A DNA stretch of 64,000 nucleotides from Alcaligenes faecalis (lineage in GTDB: Bacteria; Pseudomonadota; Gammaproteobacteria; Burkholderiales; Burkholderiaceae_B): contig NZ_CP031747.1 in assembly GCF_005311025.1 (NCBI RefSeq), forward strand, positions 620,001-684,000, written 5' to 3'. The position numbers and the translations under genes were made by a program. The notes under the pieces are model-generated. The model saw only the letters and a program-made list of their open reading frames with translations, searched no databases and was not told the origin of the DNA. Positions 17,445-25,220 of the stretch are shown piece after piece (within the stretch, counting starts at the first letter, position 1; the number at the start of each line of letters is the position of its first letter).

Positions 17445-17700
17445 GACTTATGTTCTTGGTTCGATCGAGACCATGAGCCAGACCGCACAGTGCATTGGTG
17501 CATCGTTGAATCTGGGAGGCGGCGTCCCCATGCGCCCGCAGCTTTTGCGCTAAGCCGGAGCTGGTGATAGCAAAATCAGCTACGTACCTTGCGCGCCGTT
17601 TCATTTGTCACCAGGACCTCCATTTCGGTGACGCACACCTTGGATCCACCAAGGGGAGTGAGGGGGTATGAATTTTAATTTGTTATGTAAGCCCGGAACC
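17445..17700. other. Intergenic region upstream of RNA element copy 1
   Basis: About 255 bp. A minus-strand frame here is not convincing as protein. An AT-rich stretch at 17668-17690 could hold the promoter for the downstream RNA element, but no clear hexamer pair was found. Confidence 0.35.
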
Positions 17701-17834
17701 TAGATGGGTTCCCTTGCGAGCCAGGACAATCAGGCCAGGCCTGCAAGGGAAATCATCTAAGCAAACCAACGATGGTTTCAATTAGGTGCGTTCAACCCTG
17801 TAAACGCGCCAAGGCAGTCAGTGCTGCCTGGGTA
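17701..17834 (+). ncRNA. Four-hairpin RNA element, copy 1
   Basis: Stems: GATGGGTTCCCTTGC (17703-17717) with GCAAGGGAAATCATC (17743-17757); AAACCA with TGGTTT (17763-17778); GCGTT with AACGC (17788-17807), inside a block identical to copy 2; GGCAG with CTGCC (17813-17828). Copy 2 at 20.7 kb keeps the same stems, order and spacing with compensatory base changes. It lies about 105 nt before the next start codon, directly ahead of leader 3. Either a cis-acting leader domain or a separate RNA. Confidence 0.65.
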
Positions 17835-17885
17835 ACTCGCTTTATTCATTCACGCAGACTTAACCTGCGCTTCTTACTAACCCCG

Positions 17886-17937
17886 TGGGGACACCGTGTC
17901 CCCTGGGGCTTGGTCGTCCCCATTTTTTGGAAGACGA
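17886..17937 (+). promoter_or_regulatory. Structured leader 3, three-strand switch
   Basis: TGGGGAC (17886-17892) pairs perfectly with GTCCCCA (17916-17922), followed by six T: a classic intrinsic terminator shape. Alternatively TCGTCC (17914-17919) pairs with GG...GACGA (17929-17937), enclosing the Shine-Dalgarno GGAAG. Confidence 0.65.
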
Positions 17938-17939
17938 TC

Positions 17940-18215
17940 ATGGCTCAACTGCATTTTTTCCCTATCACTACGGCTCAGCGCAAGAGTTTGCATTCCCTCT
18001 TTAATGACTGGCTTTCCCAGGCCAATGAAGAGGGATTTGAGCAGTTTCTGGCTGTTCGACATGAGTTGGCACCCGCACAGGTGTGCTCGTTCGTACGTCT
18101 GGTCCAAGGTTGCTCTGTTCGACAAGATTTGGCCCAACGCTTGCCAGGTGATCTCAAGCAGCGTCTGCAAGCACTTCATTGGCTGCGATTCGGCGCTTCA
18201 GCGGTAGCCGCTTGA
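17940..18215 (+). CDS. Small conserved-looking ICE protein, unknown
   Basis: 91 aa from ATG 17940, GGAAG Shine-Dalgarno; in-frame sequence upstream is leader RNA. The protein is a small soluble helical protein (SLHSLFNDWLSQANEEGFEQF, then a basic QDLAQRLPGDLKQRLQ helix). No domain recognised. It has the longest leader in the block together with the RadC-like gene, both carrying the four-hairpin RNA. Confidence 0.65.
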   Translation: MAQLHFFPITTAQRKSLHSLFNDWLSQANEEGFEQFLAVRHELAPAQVCSFVRLVQGCSVRQDLAQRLPGDLKQRLQALHWLRFGASAVAA

Positions 18216-18232
18216 TTCTTTAACTGACCCTT

Positions 18233-18281
18233 GGGGGCTTTGACCCTCGCGGGTTGATAGCCCTCTTGATTTTTTAAGGGG
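18233..18281 (+). promoter_or_regulatory. Structured leader 4, three-strand switch
   Basis: GGGGGCT (18233-18239) pairs with AGCCCTC (18259-18265) around an inner GACCC/GGGTT hairpin, followed by TTGATTTTTT. Alternatively CCTCTT (18262-18267) pairs with AAGGGG (18276-18281), the Shine-Dalgarno. Confidence 0.65.
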
Positions 18282-18287
18282 TACTAT

Positions 18288-18602
18288 ATGTCAATGAGTT
18301 CATCTGACTTGTTCCTGCTGCGGCAGGGCCTGGTTGATGCCGGTATGAAGCAAGAGGTTGCCGAAAAGGTGGCCATCGCAATGGAGGGTGCTATGGCACT
18401 CACACTTGATCAAGTGCTGGAGAAGTGGACAGCCAAGGTTGAACACGACATTGCCGCGCTTCGCACTGAACTGAAGCACGACATTGAGGTGACCAGAAAA
18501 GACATCGAGGTGACCAAGCGGGATATGACCATCCGTCTTGGCTTGATGCTGGCTGGTTTTGCCGGTCTGATCTTAAGCGGCATGAAAATGTTCATGCCCT
18601 AG
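18288..18602 (+). CDS. Small coiled-coil protein with C-terminal membrane anchor
   Basis: 104 aa. Helical N-terminus (LRQGLVDAGMKQEVAEKVA), a coiled coil with a near-tandem repeat (DIEVTRKDIEVTKRDM) at about 62-82, and a C-terminal hydrophobic segment (LGLMLAGFAGLILSGMKMF). The layout is that of DUF1640/CCDC90-like proteins, found in many bacteria and mobile elements without a defined role. Expected to sit on the inner membrane facing the cytoplasm. Confidence 0.65.
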   Translation: MSMSSSDLFLLRQGLVDAGMKQEVAEKVAIAMEGAMALTLDQVLEKWTAKVEHDIAALRTELKHDIEVTRKDIEVTKRDMTIRLGLMLAGFAGLILSGMKMFMP

Positions 18603-18738
18603 CGTTTAGCACGCGACCATTTCAGCACACCTCGGTGTGCGCGATGAGGAGTGCGCTCCTCCAAATTAGCGAATGTATACCAGGTCTTTCATAGGCTTGG
18701 TGACATTCGCTTTTCTTTTGTTTTTCCATTTTCACCCC

Positions 18739-18788
18739 TGCGGGCACAGACCCGCATGGGTATGGCCTGCGCATTTTTTAGTGAGGCC
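18739..18788 (+). promoter_or_regulatory. Structured leader 5, three-strand switch
   Basis: GCGGG (18740-18744) can pair with CCTGC (18766-18770), followed by GCA and six T. Alternatively GGCCT (18764-18768) pairs with AGGCC (18784-18788), covering the weak Shine-Dalgarno. Confidence 0.55.
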
Positions 18789-18792
18789 GACT

Positions 18793-19128
18793 ATGACTGA
18801 ACAGACTCAACCAGTGTGCAGAGATTCCTTCGATCTCTCGCCTCTTGCCGATGTGCTGCCGCGCTTTGAGCTCGGTGTGGTTGTGGCTACGCCAGGTGTT
18901 ACCAAGCTGGATCAAGAAGGCACGATCAACGCTTGTGAGTACCTGGCTCGTCACGCTGTTGGTGATTGGGGGGATCTGTGCCACGAAGATTGGCGATTTA
19001 ACCAGCGGTCCCTAGCGTGTGGAGGGCGACTGATGTCGTCGTATCGCGTCAATGACCATCTCAAAATCTGGATCGTTACAGAATCGGATCGATCCTGCAC
19101 CACGCTGACATTGCCATCGGAGTACTGA
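18793..19128 (+). CDS. Conserved plasmid/ICE protein of unknown function
   Basis: 111 aa from ATG 18793. The core ACEYLARHAVGDWGDLCHED, NQRSLACGGRLMSSYRV and the C-terminal KIWIVTESDRSCTTLTLPSEY match a family common on plasmids and islands, often labelled plasmid-related protein. No enzymatic motif is evident and no function is known to me. A perfect hairpin follows 11 bp after the stop. Confidence 0.7.
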   Translation: MTEQTQPVCRDSFDLSPLADVLPRFELGVVVATPGVTKLDQEGTINACEYLARHAVGDWGDLCHEDWRFNQRSLACGGRLMSSYRVNDHLKIWIVTESDRSCTTLTLPSEY

Positions 19129-19139
19129 TCCTCTAACCC

Positions 19140-19167
19140 ATGCAAACCCATCTGAATGGGTTTGCAT
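19140..19167. terminator. Perfect inverted repeat after the gene
   Basis: ATGCAAACCCAT and ATGGGTTTGCAT form a 12-bp perfect stem with a 4-nt loop. T-rich sequence follows. Likely a terminator, possibly also the first hairpin of the next leader. Confidence 0.6.
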
Positions 19168-19188
19168 TATCTCTATCACTTTCCCGGC

Positions 19189-19233
19189 GGGACGATCCGT
19201 CTGGGTCTCTCGTCGTGTATTTTTCGGAGACCC
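19189..19233 (+). promoter_or_regulatory. Structured leader 6, three-strand switch
   Basis: GGGTCTC (19203-19209) pairs perfectly with GAGACCC (19227-19233), which holds the Shine-Dalgarno, with a T-run in the loop. The upstream competitor GGGAC (19189-19193) with GTCTC (19205-19209) is weaker. Confidence 0.55.
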
Positions 19234-19235
19234 AT

Positions 19236-19541
19236 ATGATCGTTGTCCGTTATTTCACCTTACCGCTCTACACAACTGACAGAAACCGTACCGATGATCG
19301 ACTGATCTGGACCGGACCAGAACCTGTTCCAGCCATGGGCGAAACAGTGATGGTCAGGTTCAACAATATTGGTGAATGCAGAATCGTTTGCTTTGCCTCA
19401 CAAGGTCCGTACCTTGGGCTGCTTGTTTACCCCCTTCAACCACCCAGTTGGTGGATTTCTCAGAATGGCGAGCCTTCGCCTGAAACAGCAGGCCTGGTGT
19501 TTGGCCGTGAGATCTCGCTCGTTGATGGTCAGGGGGTGTGA
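19236..19541 (+). CDS. Small ICE protein, unknown
   Basis: 101 aa from ATG 19236, whose GGAGA lies in leader 6. Beta-rich (MIVVRYFTLPLY, GETVMVRFNNIGECRIVCF, LGLLVYPLQPPSWW), no domain recognised. The next gene starts 1 bp after its stop, so it is probably co-translated with the DNA methylase and may assist it. Confidence 0.65.
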   Translation: MIVVRYFTLPLYTTDRNRTDDRLIWTGPEPVPAMGETVMVRFNNIGECRIVCFASQGPYLGLLVYPLQPPSWWISQNGEPSPETAGLVFGREISLVDGQGV

Positions 19542-19542
19542 A

Positions 19543-20658
19543 ATGGCGCTTTTGTTCACCCGCTTGGCTCGCAACTTCGTCAAAGCCGGGTACTACCCGA
19601 CCGATGATGAGACTTTGCAGCGGATTCAACACTTTCTCATGCCAGCATCAAGACCTATGCGATTGCTTGACCCATGTTGCGGGGAAGGTGCGGCGCTGGC
19701 TGACATTCGTCTTGGCCTACAGGAGCGGGCTGGTGAGGCTTCAGTAAGCATTGAGGCTCTGGGTGTTGAGTTTGATAAAGAACGTGCCTGGCACGCGAAA
19801 ACCCTCTTGGATAGGGTTATTCATGCGGACCTTCATGATGTCGTGGTTAAGGCTCGCAGTATTGGCCTACTGTTTCTGAATCCTCCATACGGGTTTGGAA
19901 TCAGTGATGCGGCGAACATGGCCAACGCCGACTCTGACAAAGCCGAGCGTCTGGAGCGTACGTTCTTAAAGAAAACGGCATCATTCCTGGTTGAGGGTGG
20001 GGTGCTTATCTACATCATTCCGTATTACGCCTTAGATGCTGAGATTCGGACATTTTTGGCCCGTAATTTCGACAATTTGCGGTTTTTTATGGCCCCCGAG
20101 CAGCAATTCAAACAATGTGTGATCTTCGGGACCAAAATCCGAAGCACACATCCACGTAAAAGCGTTCTTGATTGGCTTGCGCAGGCTCAGGCCGGAGAGT
20201 TCGTAGATCAAGTATTGCCAGAGGTCTGGGATGACGAGCCCTACCAAGTGCCAGCAGCTGATGCGGAACTTGACTTTCATGCGGTGCGAATCGATGCCGC
20301 TCAATTGAAAGACGAGCTCAATACATGGAAAGCGAGCCTGTTGTGGCAAGGCTTTGATGTTCATTTCTCTCAGGTGCGGACCAGTCACAGAAGGCCGCTT
20401 CGTACTATGACTCAATGGCACCTGGCGCTTGCGCTGGCAGCTGGACAGGTGACTGGCTGCATTGAATCTAAAGAGGGGCGAATTTTTCTGATTAAGGGGG
20501 ATACCTTTAAGAAGAAAGAACGCATCCAGAACCTGGAGGTGGATGAGAAGGGGAATGTTTCAGAGACCATCACGATGCTGGATAAGTTTGTACCTATGAT
20601 CAATGCCATTGAATTTACTGCCGATCATCGGCTTGGTCAGATAGTAAAGATCAGCTGA
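19543..20658 (+). CDS. N6-adenine-type DNA methyltransferase (DUF6094-like)
   Basis: 371 aa from ATG 19543, one base after the preceding stop. SAM-binding motif I LLDPCCGEGAAL (about 45-56) and catalytic motif IV LLFLNPPYGFG (about 108-118) identify an amino-methyltransferase of the NPPY class. GVLIYIIPYYAL is a typical following strand. There is no linked restriction enzyme, so it is an orphan methylase, likely protecting the ICE or regulating it. Such genes are regular members of this ICE family's maintenance block. It shares the transcript of the 101-aa protein. Confidence 0.8.
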   Translation: MALLFTRLARNFVKAGYYPTDDETLQRIQHFLMPASRPMRLLDPCCGEGAALADIRLGLQERAGEASVSIEALGVEFDKERAWHAKTLLDRVIHADLHDVVVKARSIGLLFLNPPYGFGISDAANMANADSDKAERLERTFLKKTASFLVEGGVLIYIIPYYALDAEIRTFLARNFDNLRFFMAPEQQFKQCVIFGTKIRSTHPRKSVLDWLAQAQAGEFVDQVLPEVWDDEPYQVPAADAELDFHAVRIDAAQLKDELNTWKASLLWQGFDVHFSQVRTSHRRPLRTMTQWHLALALAAGQVTGCIESKEGRIFLIKGDTFKKKERIQNLEVDEKGNVSETITMLDKFVPMINAIEFTADHRLGQIVKIS

Positions 20659-20704
20659 TGCTTTAATCCTCGGTGCCAATAGTTGGCGCTATTCACCCTT
20701 CGTT

Positions 20705-20830
20705 AGAAGGGTTCCTCAAGGGGCCTGGCCCAGGCCATTTGGGGAAACCTTCTTATCAAGCCTAAAGAGGTTTCTATAGGTGCGTTCAACCCTGTAAACG
20801 CATCAAGGTGGTCTTTGACTGTCTGGGTAG
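20705..20830 (+). ncRNA. Four-hairpin RNA element, copy 2
   Basis: Stems: AGAAGGGTTCCTCAA (20705-20719) with TTGGGGAAACCTTCT (20739-20753); AAGCCT with AGGTTT (20758-20773); GCGTT with AACGC (20782-20801); GGTGGTC with GACTGTC (20807-20823). Stems 1, 2 and 4 differ from copy 1 yet still pair, including an A-U to U-A swap in stem 2, and both copies keep one G-A mismatch in stem 1. About 107 nt separate it from the RadC-like start, as in copy 1. Confidence 0.65.
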
Positions 20831-20885
20831 TTTTTCTTATCTGCTGCAGTCATGCATGGCATGTCAGCAGCCCGTCGTATCCCTT

Positions 20886-20931
20886 GGGGACATCCGTCCT
20901 CAAGGGGCCGGCTGTCTCCACTTTTTGGAGA
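20886..20931 (+). promoter_or_regulatory. Structured leader 7, three-strand switch
   Basis: GGGGACA (20886-20892) pairs with TGTCTCC (20913-20919), followed by ACTTTTT. Alternatively TCTCC (20915-20919) pairs with GGAGA (20927-20931), the Shine-Dalgarno. Confidence 0.65.
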
Positions 20932-20936
20932 TACCC

Positions 20937-21494
20937 ATGTCTTCTTTTGATACGTCGATTTTACCTATTGCGCCGCCTGTATACGCTCAGGCTGCGCCTG
21001 AACCCGCGCAACTGCATGTTGCTGATGCGCATGGGCACTACGTGTTGGCGACTCCAGGCCAGATATTGGAGGCCGCACGTGAGGCGATTGTGTCTTTAGT
21101 GCCTTCGGGAACTCCCATGTCAACGCCGAGCATTGCGGAACGCTATGCCGTCGCTCGTTTGGCTGGCCTAGAACACGAGGTTTTTGCTGTCTTCTTTTTA
21201 GACAGCCAGCTTCGCCTGATCCAGTATCGGGAATTGTTCCAAGGCACCCTGAATCAAACGGCTGTCTATCCTCGTGAGGTCGTTAAAGAGGTGCTCAGGA
21301 GCAATGCTGGCGCAGTCATTTTGGCTCACAACCATCCAAGCGGAAAGTTAGAGCCTAGCCAGGTAGACCGCCAAGTCACTGAGCGGCTTAAAAAAGCATT
21401 GGAGCTGATCGATGTAAGGGTTCTGGACCATTTGATCGTCGGGCCTTCAGCCAACACCACTAGCTATTCGTTCGCTGAGCATGGCGACCTGTAA
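20937..21494 (+). CDS. RadC-like JAB/MPN-domain protein
   Basis: 185 aa from ATG 20937. After a divergent 60-residue N-terminus, the MPN(+) core runs to the end: EVFAVFFLDSQLRLIQYREL, the metal motif HNHPSGKLEPSQVD (His-x-His and Asp ligands, near 130-143), then a helix ERLKKALELIDVRVLDHLIVG. Shorter than chromosomal RadC because it lacks the helix-hairpin-helix region, as in ICE and CP4-type copies. The biochemical role of the family is unsettled; it is not a proven DNA repair factor. It carries the long leader with RNA element copy 2. Confidence 0.88.
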   Translation: MSSFDTSILPIAPPVYAQAAPEPAQLHVADAHGHYVLATPGQILEAAREAIVSLVPSGTPMSTPSIAERYAVARLAGLEHEVFAVFFLDSQLRLIQYRELFQGTLNQTAVYPREVVKEVLRSNAGAVILAHNHPSGKLEPSQVDRQVTERLKKALELIDVRVLDHLIVGPSANTTSYSFAEHGDL

Positions 21495-21518
21495 CTTGAG
21501 TCATTTCTTGTTTGTTTA

Positions 21519-21537
21519 GCCCGCTTTTGGGCGTTTT
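21519..21537 (+). terminator. Short Rho-independent terminator
   Basis: GCCC and GGGC form a short stem followed by GTTTTT, 25 bp after the RadC-like stop. Stem is only 4 bp, so strength is uncertain. Confidence 0.45.
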
Positions 21538-21552
21538 TAACCTGTACCCATG

Positions 21553-21598
21553 GGGTCGCTGCGGCCCTTATGGGGCGTTGCGACTCATTTTCTGGAGT
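21553..21598 (+). promoter_or_regulatory. Structured leader 8, three-strand switch
   Basis: GGGTCGC (21553-21559) pairs with GCGACTC (21580-21586), followed by ATTTTCT. Alternatively ACTC (21583-21586) pairs with GAGT (21595-21598), the Shine-Dalgarno. Confidence 0.6.
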
Positions 21599-21603
21599 TT
21601 GTC

Positions 21604-21945
21604 ATGAGTCGTCATTACTTTGAAACCACCTATAAAGATCATCCCGTTACCGTGCTGTTAGGTTGGGATAGGGCTTTGGGGCATTATTTTTTGGTCATCG
21701 AAAAGCAGGTGGATTTTGTGGATCCGGATGTGACCGGGTTCGATGATCAGTATCTGTATAGCAATCTTTATGAGTCCAACCCATTTGGTTTGAGCCTGGA
21801 GCATTTTAAAGCGGTGTTGCACCGGCTCAAAATCACTGTGCCAGCAAATATGTTCACTGAGGTCGAACGCGACTCCTGGAACAACGTGGGGAATCGAGAC
21901 ATCACCCATCAAGCTGACGGCTCATTTGCCGTGCGCTCGGCTTGA
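21604..21945 (+). CDS. Small ICE protein, unknown
   Basis: 113 aa from ATG 21604 with GGAG in leader 8. Beta-strands then helices (HPVTVLLGWDRALGHYFLVI, EHFKAVLHRLKITVPANMF), acidic, soluble. I recognise no domain; members of this kind accompany the SNF2 and RadC genes in these ICEs. Confidence 0.65.
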   Translation: MSRHYFETTYKDHPVTVLLGWDRALGHYFLVIEKQVDFVDPDVTGFDDQYLYSNLYESNPFGLSLEHFKAVLHRLKITVPANMFTEVERDSWNNVGNRDITHQADGSFAVRSA

Positions 21946-21967
21946 CCATCTCTCTAAACGGCGCGGC

Positions 21968-22003
21968 CTGGCCTCTTCCTCCTTTTTGCGAGGAAGGGGC
22001 CAG
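21968..22003 (+). promoter_or_regulatory. Strong leader hairpin before the 22.0-kb gene
   Basis: CTGGCCTCTTCCTC (21968-21981) pairs with GAGGAAGGGGCCAG (21990-22003), 14 bp with one G-U, and a T-run in the loop. It lies 23 nt before the start, so here the Shine-Dalgarno itself is not in the stem. A variant of the leader pattern or a terminator. Confidence 0.6.
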
Positions 22004-22026
22004 TCGCATAACTATGGAGCTCGGTG

Positions 22027-22653
22027 ATGTACCAAGTAGAGGAGTTTTCTGAAGTCTGGGCAGATGCCTGCATCCGAGAGTCGGACGGTCGCTTTTTGTT
22101 CGTTTCGCTGTATGGACGCGATGGATCGCTGATGCAATTCATGGCTGCGATGCAGTTGGGCAATAAGGAAGGCGGTATACAACGCTTTCACTTGCGCGGC
22201 GATGATGGCCAACGCCACTTAGTGGAGGTTGGCGGTGTGGATCGCTTAGGCAAACACACCGGCAGGTTGCCTAAGCAAAACCTGTTTGGTCCTCTGGGGC
22301 AACTGTGGGTATTTGACAAGAATCTACAGGAGCCAGACCGTGCCAATCGAATCGGTTGGGCTCTTCACTACTCAGCAGAGAGCGACCTGGCCAGCATTAA
22401 CGAGGCTCAGGAGCATGATCTTGATGATCGTGCCTGGCAACTGATCAAAAGCTTGTCGCCGGTGACCCTTCTGGACCATTGGCGTGCAGAGGTTTTGGCT
22501 TGGTGCCGTGATAAGCAAGCTGTGCAGATAATGGGCAGCGATTTGTATCCCACGCTTGGCCCTGTCAAGGCAGTTCGGGTGAGCCTAAGTGAGCATTTTC
22601 TTGATTTCATCTCTGATGGGGTCAGGGAAGGGCGCCTACGTTTGCAGTTGTAA
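22027..22653 (+). CDS. ICE protein of unknown function
   Basis: 208 aa. ATG 22027 is preferred over the GTG at 22024 because GGAG sits 7 nt before it. N-terminal beta-rich half (GRFLFVSLYGRDGSLMQFMA, KQNLFGPLGQLWVFDK) and helical C-terminal half ending HFLDFISDGVREGRL. No known domain seen. Position between a small ICE gene and the SNF2 helicase suggests a role in the same maintenance function. Confidence 0.65.
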   Translation: MYQVEEFSEVWADACIRESDGRFLFVSLYGRDGSLMQFMAAMQLGNKEGGIQRFHLRGDDGQRHLVEVGGVDRLGKHTGRLPKQNLFGPLGQLWVFDKNLQEPDRANRIGWALHYSAESDLASINEAQEHDLDDRAWQLIKSLSPVTLLDHWRAEVLAWCRDKQAVQIMGSDLYPTLGPVKAVRVSLSEHFLDFISDGVREGRLRLQL

Positions 22654-22714
22654 TTTTCTAAGCTGATTGGCTGATTTCCGGATCCAGCCTTTCCTAATTT
22701 TTTTCCAACCCATG

Positions 22715-22760
22715 CGGGGAGCAGCCTCGCTGGCTCCCCGTATTCCTTTTGTGGAGAGCC
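22715..22760 (+). promoter_or_regulatory. Structured leader 9, three-strand switch
   Basis: CGGGGAGC (22715-22722) pairs with GCTCCCCG (22733-22740), followed by TATTCCTTTT. Alternatively GGCTCCCC (22732-22739) pairs with GGAGAGCC (22753-22760), the Shine-Dalgarno, with one mismatch. Confidence 0.65.
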
Positions 22761-22763
22761 AGT

Positions 22764-25061
22764 ATGGGCGCTATACATCCTCAGCTAGATACCCCAGAGC
22801 AAGATGCCGATGATCGGCATATGCCTCTGGCCACTTTTATTGATCAGTTTGGTGAGGGCTTGTTAGAGCAGGTCCGACGCCAGAGCCCGCCTATTTACGA
22901 TCCGGACCTGGACACTCAAACTCCCGTTTGGCGTGCGCGGCAACACGTTCTGGACAATCTGACCCGTCAGCCATTTGAAGCCCAGGCCCATGCTGTACAC
23001 GCCGTTGTGAAGCTATTGTTAGATCACAATGAACCGGCAGCGGTACTCAATGCGGATATGGGCACGGGCAAAACCATGATGGCCATATGTGTTGCGGCTT
23101 TAATGCAGAGTACGCATCCACGTACCCTGATCGTTTCGCCGCCTCACCTGGTCTATAAGTGGCGACGTGAGATCCTGGCCACCGTCCCTGGTGCTAAGGT
23201 TTGGATTCTGAATGGGCCAGATACGCTACGCAAACTGTTGGCGCTACGAAATGCCCTCGGTTTGAAAACAAGCAAGCCAGAGTTCTTTGTGCTTGGGCGT
23301 GTGCGTATGCGCATGGGGTTTCACTGGAAACCGGCATTTTTGACTCGCCAGGTATTGCAAGATGGTCAACGGTTTAGGTTTGCTTGCTGCCCTGATTGCA
23401 TGGAACCCATCGAACGTGAGAATGCGGATGGTGAAATGATGCCGCTCTCGGCTGAGGCGGCCTCACTCATGCTTGCAGACAGACGTTGTAAATGCGGCCA
23501 CTGCGATAGCACCTTGTGGACGTTGATTCGTGCAGGTAAGCGTATCGACTCCATGCACGATCTAGTATTGGGTGCCTTGAAGCAAATGCCGACGATCGGA
23601 GATAAAACCGCTCGCAAGTTGCTCTCGATCTTTGGGGAGGATCTGCTTGGGGGAATGCTCGACGATAACGTCTATGAGTTTCTCAACCTCATGGATGAGT
23701 CTGGCGAGCTTGTTTTCTCCGATCGGCAGGCCATGCGTATGGAGCGATCCCTCGCGTCCTTTGAGTTCAGTATAGGGGAGGGGGGCTATCAAGCCACTGA
23801 GTTCATCAAACGCTACTTGCCTCGTGGGTATTTCGGTCTTTTGGTTGTAGATGAAGGCCATGAATACAAAAATGAGGGCTCAGCCCAAGGCCAGGCCATG
23901 GGCGTGCTGGCCAGCCAATGCCAAAAAACACTGCTGCTCACAGGGACACTGATGGGGGGCTATGCCGATGACTTGTTTCATCTTTTGTGGAGAATAAATC
24001 CGACACAGATGATTCAAGATGGCTTCAAACCTGCTCGTAATGGGTCAATGGGAAGCGCAGCTATGGCGTTCATGCGTGAGCATGGCGTGCTCAAAGACGT
24101 GTACAAGGAAAGCACTGGCCCATCGCATCGCACCGCTAAAGGTAAGCAGATGACGGTACGGACCAGTAAAGCTCCTGGCTTTGGTCCGGTTGGCATTATG
24201 CGGTATGTAGTGCCGATCACCGTTTTCCTGAAGTTGCGCGACATTGGCCAGAACGTCTTGCCTGACTATGACGAGCACTTCATTAACGTACCAATGAGCC
24301 AGGCGCAGGATGAGGCCTATCAGCGCATGGCAAAGCACCTGGTGTACGAGCTCAAGAAGGCGTTGGCCCAAAAGGACAATAGCTTGCTTGGGGTTGTGAT
24401 GAATACGCTACTGGCTTGGCCAGAGTGCTGCTTTCGCCCAGAAACCGTCCGGCACCCTCGAAGTAAGGCAGTCTTGTTTTCGCAAGGGCCTGTTTTTCAG
24501 GAGGCTGAACTTACCCCCAAAGAGCAACAGCTCTTGGATCTGTGCAAACAGGAGAAGGCCCAAGGAAGAAAGGTGCTGGTGTACTCGATTTACTCGGGTA
24601 CACGTGATACCACCGCTCGGCTCAAAAGCCACCTTGAGATGAACGGCTTCAAAGTTGCTGTGTTGCGTGCTTCTGTTGACGCAGCTCGACGCGAAGATTG
24701 GGTTGCTGACCAGGTGGAGCGGGGTATTGACGTCCTTGTCACCAATCCAGAGCTGGTTAAGACTGGCCTGGATCTGCTGGAGTTTCCTACGATTGTGTTC
24801 ATGCAGTCTGGCTTTAACGTCTACACGTTAATGCAGGCGGCCAGGCGGTCATGGCGGATTGGCCAGAAGCATCCAGTCAAGGTCGTGTTCTTGGGCTACT
24901 CAGGTTCCAGCCAGGTGGAGTGTTTAAGGCTGATGGCCAAGAAGATCGCTGTTACACAGTCAACATCTGGTGATATGCCTGACTGCGGCTTGGATGTTCT
25001 CAATGATGCCGGTGACAGCATCGAGGTCCAGTTGGCAAAGCAGTTGTTAGCTAATTCGTAG
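22764..25061 (+). CDS. SNF2-family DEAD/DEAH helicase of ICE maintenance module
   Basis: 765 aa from ATG 22764 (GGAGA). Walker A DMGTGKTMM near 100, motif Ia LIVSPPHLVYKWRRE, a zinc-ribbon insertion with CCPDC and CKCGHC near 210-245, a DEGHEYKN motif II near 370, motif III LLLTGTLMGG, and a C lobe with VLVYSIYSGTRDT, TNPELVKTGLDLLEF and QAARRSWRIGQKHPV (motif VI). SNF2-type translocases are regular in these ICEs; the substrate is unknown. It differs from the disrupted SNF2 gene at 8.4 kb. A perfect terminator follows. Confidence 0.88.
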   Translation: MGAIHPQLDTPEQDADDRHMPLATFIDQFGEGLLEQVRRQSPPIYDPDLDTQTPVWRARQHVLDNLTRQPFEAQAHAVHAVVKLLLDHNEPAAVLNADMGTGKTMMAICVAALMQSTHPRTLIVSPPHLVYKWRREILATVPGAKVWILNGPDTLRKLLALRNALGLKTSKPEFFVLGRVRMRMGFHWKPAFLTRQVLQDGQRFRFACCPDCMEPIERENADGEMMPLSAEAASLMLADRRCKCGHCDSTLWTLIRAGKRIDSMHDLVLGALKQMPTIGDKTARKLLSIFGEDLLGGMLDDNVYEFLNLMDESGELVFSDRQAMRMERSLASFEFSIGEGGYQATEFIKRYLPRGYFGLLVVDEGHEYKNEGSAQGQAMGVLASQCQKTLLLTGTLMGGYADDLFHLLWRINPTQMIQDGFKPARNGSMGSAAMAFMREHGVLKDVYKESTGPSHRTAKGKQMTVRTSKAPGFGPVGIMRYVVPITVFLKLRDIGQNVLPDYDEHFINVPMSQAQDEAYQRMAKHLVYELKKALAQKDNSLLGVVMNTLLAWPECCFRPETVRHPRSKAVLFSQGPVFQEAELTPKEQQLLDLCKQEKAQGRKVLVYSIYSGTRDTTARLKSHLEMNGFKVAVLRASVDAARREDWVADQVERGIDVLVTNPELVKTGLDLLEFPTIVFMQSGFNVYTLMQAARRSWRIGQKHPVKVVFLGYSGSSQVECLRLMAKKIAVTQSTSGDMPDCGLDVLNDAGDSIEVQLAKQLLANS

Positions 25062-25076
25062 TCTACCTACCATCAT

Positions 25077-25111
25077 GAAGAATAGCCCCTCTTTTTGAGG
25101 GGCTATTCTTC
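25077..25111. terminator. Strong Rho-independent terminator
   Basis: GAAGAATAGCCCCTC and its perfect complement GAGGGGCTATTCTTC flank a TTTTT loop: a 15-bp stem. It ends the SNF2 transcript. Confidence 0.85.
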
Positions 25112-25220
25112 TGCAAGGCGGTGTGAATATTGTAAAGGTCAAAGAGTTTAGAAACCTCTTTTTCTGAGAGCAGTTTGAGTGCTGGTACCCGATTAACGTG
25201 TGGATATTTGGAGGGAAAGG

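Noticed and set aside
15562-19136. Exact 15-mer GTACTGATCCTCTAA at 15562 and 19122
   Set aside because: One or two 15-mer repeats are expected by chance in 64 kb, and one copy is part of a stop-codon context.
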